Assembly: GCF_008727865.1 (NCBI RefSeq)
Contig: NZ_VTWU01000002.1
Location: 248,001-312,000 of the forward strand
Direction: 5' to 3'
Origin: Hymenobacter busanensis
GTDB lineage: Bacteria > Bacteroidota > Bacteroidia > Cytophagales > Hymenobacteraceae
DNA length: 64,000 nucleotides
In this document: positions 60,412-64,000 of the stretch, one piece after another
Numbering within the stretch: the stretch's first letter is position 1
Layout: the number at the start of each line of letters is the position of its first letter
Translations under genes and position numbers: made by a program
The notes under the pieces: generated by a model
Seen by the model: only the letters and a program-made list of their open reading frames with translations
Database searches by the model: none
Told to the model about the DNA's origin: nothing

Positions 60412-60870
60412 ATGCCGCTGCTCGCCGCCCGCTACGCCCACACCAACCTCATTGCCGAAAACTGGCAGGAACTGGCTGCTTTCTACGAAACCGTGTTTGG
60501 CTGCCAGCCGGTACCGCCCGTGCGCGACTTCCGCGGTCCGCAGCTAGAGGCTGGCACCGGCGTGCCGGGAGCAGCGTTGCGCGGCGCGCACCTGCGCCTG
60601 CCCGGCCACGGCGAACAAGGCCCCACGCTGGAAATCTTCGAGTACAACCCGCTGGAAAACCGCGCCCGCACCGCGCCCAACCGGCCCGGCTTCGGCCACA
60701 TAGCCTTCGAAGTGCCCGATGTGGAGGCAGCCCGCGCCGTGGTGCTGGCCGAAGGGGGCCACGCCCTGGGCGAGGTAGTAACGCTGCAAACCGCCACCGG
60801 CGCCCGCGTTACCTGGGCCTACGTGACCGACCCCGAGTGCAATATCATCGAGCTGCAGCAGTGGAGCTAA
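60412..60870 (+). CDS. VOC-family (glyoxalase-like) protein
   Basis: A 152-residue protein of two beta-alpha-beta-beta-beta modules with the glyoxalase I/bleomycin-resistance/dioxygenase fold. Metal-ligand candidates are the His in RYAHTNLIAENW, Glu in LEIFEYNPLE, His in FGHIAFEVPDVEAA and Glu in CNIIELQQW, at the expected places for one metal site. Its stop codon overlaps the start of the Nudix gene, so the two are translationally coupled. Substrate unknown. Confidence 0.88.
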   Translation: MPLLAARYAHTNLIAENWQELAAFYETVFGCQPVPPVRDFRGPQLEAGTGVPGAALRGAHLRLPGHGEQGPTLEIFEYNPLENRARTAPNRPGFGHIAFEVPDVEAARAVVLAEGGHALGEVVTLQTATGARVTWAYVTDPECNIIELQQWS

Positions 60871-61418
60871 AACCCATACGCCAAGCAGCACCGAACCCAC
60901 CGCTGCGCGACGCGGCGGTACTGGTGCCCGTGTTTCGCGACGCGGCCGGCGAGCTGCGGCTGGTGCTGGTCCGGCGCGGCAATTTTGGCGTGCACGGCGG
61001 GCAGCTGGCCTTTCCCGGCGGCAAAGCCGACCCCACCGATGCTTCGCCGCTGCACACGGCTTTGCGCGAAGCCGAAGAAGAAGTAAGCCTGCGGCCCGAG
61101 CAGGTAACCGTGCTGGCGACGCTGCCCGTGCTGACCACCTTCACCACCGGGTTCCGGGTGGCGCCGTTTCTGGGCCGGATAAACCGGCCAACGACGTGGC
61201 ACTGGCAAACAGCCGAAATCGACGAGGTGCTGGAAGTGCCTGTGCGCGAGCTGACGGCCGAAAACCATGCCACCGAAATGAGGCAGCTGCCCGGTTGGCC
61301 ACAGCCCGCCGAGGTGTCGTTTTACCGCGTGGCCGGCGGGCACCAGCTGTGGGGCCTGAGCTACCGCATTGTGCGGGGTTTGCTGCCGCGGCTGCAAGCA
61401 GGTGAGTGGGAAATCTGA
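60861..61418 (+). CDS. CoA pyrophosphatase-like Nudix hydrolase
   Basis: A 185-residue Nudix enzyme. The motif LVLVRRGNFGVHGGQLAFPG with GGKADPTDASP is the NuCoA motif of CoA diphosphatases, and the Nudix box follows in LHTALREAEEEVSLRPEQVT. The start is a GTG at 60861 inside the VOC gene, whose stop TAA ends at 60870, giving a 10-nt overlap and probable coupling. Family members cleave CoA to phosphopantetheine and 3',5'-ADP. The later part (EIDEVLEVPVRELTAENHAT) is family-like. Confidence 0.85.
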   Translation: MELKPIRQAAPNPPLRDAAVLVPVFRDAAGELRLVLVRRGNFGVHGGQLAFPGGKADPTDASPLHTALREAEEEVSLRPEQVTVLATLPVLTTFTTGFRVAPFLGRINRPTTWHWQTAEIDEVLEVPVRELTAENHATEMRQLPGWPQPAEVSFYRVAGGHQLWGLSYRIVRGLLPRLQAGEWEI

Positions 61419-61584
61419 CAGCGGCAGGAAGCGGCCGTACCACGCCACTGTCTCGCTTGCGCCGCCTCAGAAACCGGGCCGGCAACAGGCGGGCGCGGGC
61501 CTGCTTCAATTTTTTGGCACAGATTTGCGTTACACGCTGCTACGCGGCCGGCTTCAACCATTGGGCGGGCCGCTGACTCATCCT

Positions 61585-62682
61585 ATGCACAACCGTTTTC
61601 TGCTTTTCGTTGCGCTGTGGCTGCTGAGCTTCGGCGCCCGCGCCCAGCAACAACAATCCATCTGGTACTTCGGCCAGGAGGCCGGCCTCGATTTCCGCCA
61701 GGGTGCCCCTACCCCGCTGCTCGACGGCAAGCTGACCACATACGAGGGCTGCGCCGTGGCCACCACCTCGCGCGGCCAGCTTCTGTTCTACACCAACGGC
61801 GTGAACGTGTGGAACCGCCAGCACCAGTTCATGCCCAACGGCAAAGGGCTGATGGGGAGTAAGTCGAGCGCCCAGAGCGTGCTCATCGTGCCCGACCCCG
61901 GCAGCGGCAACGTGTTCTACCTCTTCACCACGGCCGCCGAAGGTGGCTCAGGCGGCATGCGCTACTCCGTGCTCGACATGACGGCCGAAGGCGGCCTCGG
62001 CGACGTGAAACGCAGCAACGTGCTCCTCATTTCGCCGGTGGCCGAAAAGCTGGCCGCCGTGCGCCACCGCAACGGCAAAGACGTGTGGGTGGTGGGTCAC
62101 CGCTGGAACTCCAACGCCTTCGTGAGCTACCTCGTGACGGCCGACGGCATCGTAACGAAGCCCAACCTGAGCAACGTGGGCAGCATGCACGCCGGCCCCG
62201 GCCGCAACGCCATCGGCACCATGAAATTCTCGCCCGACGGCCGCAAGCTGGCCGTGGCCATCTGGCGCGAGGCCAACCGCGTGGAGGTCTTCGACTTCGA
62301 CAACGCCACCGGCAAAGCCGCCAACCCGAAAGTGTACAAAGGCTTTGAGGAAGCGTACGGCGTGGAGTTTTCGCCCGACGGCTCGAAGCTCTACGTGACC
62401 AGCAACGGCAACGGGGGCGGCAACGCCCAGGTGTGGCAGCTGAACCTGAAAACCGGCGACAAAACCGCCATCGGCAATTCGGCCAACCGCAAAATCGGCT
62501 CGTTGCAGCTCGGCCCCGACGGCCGCATCTACGTGGCCCGCGAAGACAACCCGTTTCTGGGCGTCATTCAAAGCCCCAACGCGGCCGGCGCAGCCTGCCA
62601 GTACGACGACAACGGCATCAAGCTCGGCGGCCGGCGCAGCAAGCTCGGCCTGCCCAACTTTGTGCAGAGCGGCCCGCGCTAA
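61585..62682 (+). CDS. Exported beta-propeller protein like the N-terminus of gliding-motility-associated proteins, without a sorting domain
   Basis: A 365-residue protein with signal peptide MHNRFLLFVALWLLSFGARA. The mature start QQQSIWYFGQEAGLDFRQGA, then YEGCAVATTSRGQLLFYTNG and SSAQSVLIVPDPGSGNVFYL, is a pattern I know from the N-terminal propeller of large secreted T9SS cargo proteins that bear gliding-motility-associated C-terminal domains. Here the protein stops just after GLPNFVQSGPR, right where those proteins continue into PKD-like and sorting domains. So it is a stand-alone propeller or a truncated relative. A good terminator follows directly. No T9SS tail is visible, so its route to the surface is unclear. 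Confidence 0.75.
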   Translation: MHNRFLLFVALWLLSFGARAQQQQSIWYFGQEAGLDFRQGAPTPLLDGKLTTYEGCAVATTSRGQLLFYTNGVNVWNRQHQFMPNGKGLMGSKSSAQSVLIVPDPGSGNVFYLFTTAAEGGSGGMRYSVLDMTAEGGLGDVKRSNVLLISPVAEKLAAVRHRNGKDVWVVGHRWNSNAFVSYLVTADGIVTKPNLSNVGSMHAGPGRNAIGTMKFSPDGRKLAVAIWREANRVEVFDFDNATGKAANPKVYKGFEEAYGVEFSPDGSKLYVTSNGNGGGNAQVWQLNLKTGDKTAIGNSANRKIGSLQLGPDGRIYVAREDNPFLGVIQSPNAAGAACQYDDNGIKLGGRRSKLGLPNFVQSGPR

Positions 62683-62698
62683 CCCGCAACTACCCAAA

Positions 62699-62738
62699 AA
62701 AGCAGTGCCACGACCTGGAGCCGTGGCACTGCTTTTTG
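62699..62738. terminator. Bidirectional terminator
   Basis: AAGCAGTGCCACG and CGTGGCACTGCTT pair around a 9-nt loop, followed by TTTTGTTTTT; A-rich on the other side. Between convergent genes. Confidence 0.88.
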
Positions 62739-62769
62739 TTTTTGGTATTTGCTCGGCTTGGCTTTTGGC

Positions 62770-64000
62770 CTACTTGGTTTCCCCGATTTTGAACCGCAGG
62801 AAGCCCATAGCTACCGACACGTAGGGGTTTTCGGAGGTAAGCAAACCGGCCACGTCGCGGGTGCTGATGCCGGCTTCGTAGACTTTGGTGGTGAGCGTGA
62901 CGCCCAGCGGAATGCTGAACGCGTAGCCCGCGCCGGCCGTGGCGCCGGTGCTCAGGCGTACCCAGCGCGCCGGTTTAAAATCGAGGCCCACGCCCACAAA
63001 CGGAGCTGCAATGTTACCGGCTACGTTGTTGAGGGGCATGGTCACGTCGAGGCCGGTTTCGAAATACTCGCTGATGCGCACGCCCACGCCGGCCCGGAAC
63101 TTGGTGGGCAGGTTGGCGGTGCGCTCGGTGCCGGGGGCGTACTGGAAGAGGCTGTCGGAGCCGGCGGCCAGCAGTTCGGAGGCTTCTTTGATGAAATTGT
63201 AGGTACCAATACCGGCCGAGCGCAGCCGCTTCAGCTTTTGGTCGTTGGCCGTTACCAGGTTGCCTTCCCAGGTCATTTTGCCCATGTCGGTAATGGCTAC
63301 GCCCACGCGCACGGCCTTGCCCACGTCGGCCGACAGGCCGAGGTCGAAGCCGTTGCCTTTGCCCACGGGCTGCAGACCGGAGTCGCGCTTCTTCAGGTTG
63401 AAGTTGGGGTTTGAGGCCAGCTTGCCGTAGTCGATATCAAACAAGGGCGAAAGGGCGCCGTAGGCTTCCACTTTGCCGTTTTTTACCCGCGTATCGGTAA
63501 TGCCCACGCCTTCGATGTAGCGGTAGCCCGCCCCGGCCGTCAGCTGCAGCATGTCGTAATCGAGCACGCGCACGCCATAGGCCACGTTGAACTCGTTCAG
63601 CCACGACACCTGCACCTCGGTGCCGTCCAGCGCCTCCGACACCAGCGGCACGGTCGCCAGGTTCTTGGGCGTGCCGTCGGCGTTGAAGTTGGCTTTGATG
63701 ATGGGCGCGTTGAAGCCCAGAAACAGCAACTCGGCGGCGTTCTTGTTGAGCCCCACGTGCGTGCTGATGCGCTGCCGGTTGCTCACGGCAATGGTGCCGA
63801 TGCTGGGCAAAGACACCGACAGCCCGAACGTGTTGACGTCGATGTTGGCGTTGAGAGCGTTATCGGAAGTAAACGACTGGGCCAGACTCAGCTTGTCGGC
63901 GTCGGTGAGCTTCAGTTCGCTGTCGTAAATGAGGTGGTTGAGCTGCGTGCGCGTGAGGGACTGCGACCCGGCGCCCAGCCCGAACTCGCCGATGCTGAAG
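62770..64000 (-). CDS. DUF5723 family outer-membrane protein (5' end outside window)
   Basis: The frame runs off the right edge: the coding sequence continues through position 64000 (FSIGEFGLGAGSQSLTRTQL near the edge), so the first part of the gene is missing. The visible ~410 residues have the DUF5723 style of Bacteroidota barrel proteins: strands such as ISTHVGLNKNAAELLFLGFN, GKGNGFDLGLSADVGKAVRV and GVGLDFKPARWVRLSTGATA, and an end in SVAMGFLRFKIGETK. Such proteins are probably outer-membrane barrels of unknown function. Possible start codons inside the window are only shadows of the longer frame. Confidence 0.8.
   Translation of the reverse strand, partial: FSIGEFGLGAGSQSLTRTQLNHLIYDSELKLTDADKLSLAQSFTSDNALNANIDVNTFGLSVSLPSIGTIAVSNRQRISTHVGLNKNAAELLFLGFNAPIIKANFNADGTPKNLATVPLVSEALDGTEVQVSWLNEFNVAYGVRVLDYDMLQLTAGAGYRYIEGVGITDTRVKNGKVEAYGALSPLFDIDYGKLASNPNFNLKKRDSGLQPVGKGNGFDLGLSADVGKAVRVGVAITDMGKMTWEGNLVTANDQKLKRLRSAGIGTYNFIKEASELLAAGSDSLFQYAPGTERTANLPTKFRAGVGVRISEYFETGLDVTMPLNNVAGNIAAPFVGVGLDFKPARWVRLSTGATAGAGYAFSIPLGVTLTTKVYEAGISTRDVAGLLTSENPYVSVAMGFLRFKIGETK

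Overview
This is a GC-rich chromosomal segment from a Bacteroidota bacterium, most likely Hymenobacter or a close relative in the Cytophagales. The support is three SusC/SusD-type outer-membrane pairs, parts of the type IX secretion system (PorQ, a PorE-like protein, a cargo protein with a sorting tail), DUF6702 and DUF5723 family proteins, genes without Shine-Dalgarno sequences, and promoter-like boxes resembling the Bacteroidota -7 motif TAnnTTTG. I saw no rRNA, tRNA, CRISPR array, prophage or insertion sequence. The genus is inferred from overall gene style, not from a marker gene.

Layout. 1-4.4 kb: the end of a repeat-rich protein, an ABC ATPase, a cobalamin adenosyltransferase, IlvE, and prfB with its programmed +1 frameshift. 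4.4-20.6 kb: an uptake region of three same-strand SusC/SusD pairs, with a secreted cytochrome c / PHM-like copper monooxygenase fusion between pairs 1 and 2; no glycoside hydrolase, peptidase or regulator accompanies them. 20.6-33 kb: a minus-strand block (SDR, HslU, PorQ, Lon, DUF6702, RseP, Dxr, a GreA-like protein) interrupted by the plus-strand PorE-like gene. 33-41.8 kb: a GH3-family enzyme, two small membrane proteins, OsmC, DnaA, a 5'-nucleotidase split over two genes, and an outer-membrane barrel. 41.9-46 kb: both methylmalonyl-CoA mutase subunits, whose cofactor is made by the adenosyltransferase at 1.5 kb. 46-47.8 kb: a disturbed, AT-richer patch with a TonB-C gene broken by one TAG codon, an orphan gene bracketed by near-identical 32-bp direct repeats, and ten tandem 21-bp units. 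47.8-64 kb: mostly single genes (STAS-like, ABC-F, DoxX, hydrolases, ankyrin, VOC, Nudix, L,D-transpeptidase, T9SS cargo, barrel proteins), ending inside a DUF5723 gene.

Connections. PorQ and the PorE-like protein belong to the machine that would export the cargo protein at 57.5 kb. Lon, HslU and RseP are proteostasis and envelope-stress genes. A family of palindromic REP-like elements recurs in at least four intergenic places. Many genes end in strong hairpin terminators, and several of these serve convergent pairs.

The observations most worth a second look are the cytochrome c/PHM fusion with a complete set of copper ligands, the 46-48 kb patch (direct repeats, nonsense-broken TonB-C gene, heptad-coding 21-bp array), and the dispersed palindromes.
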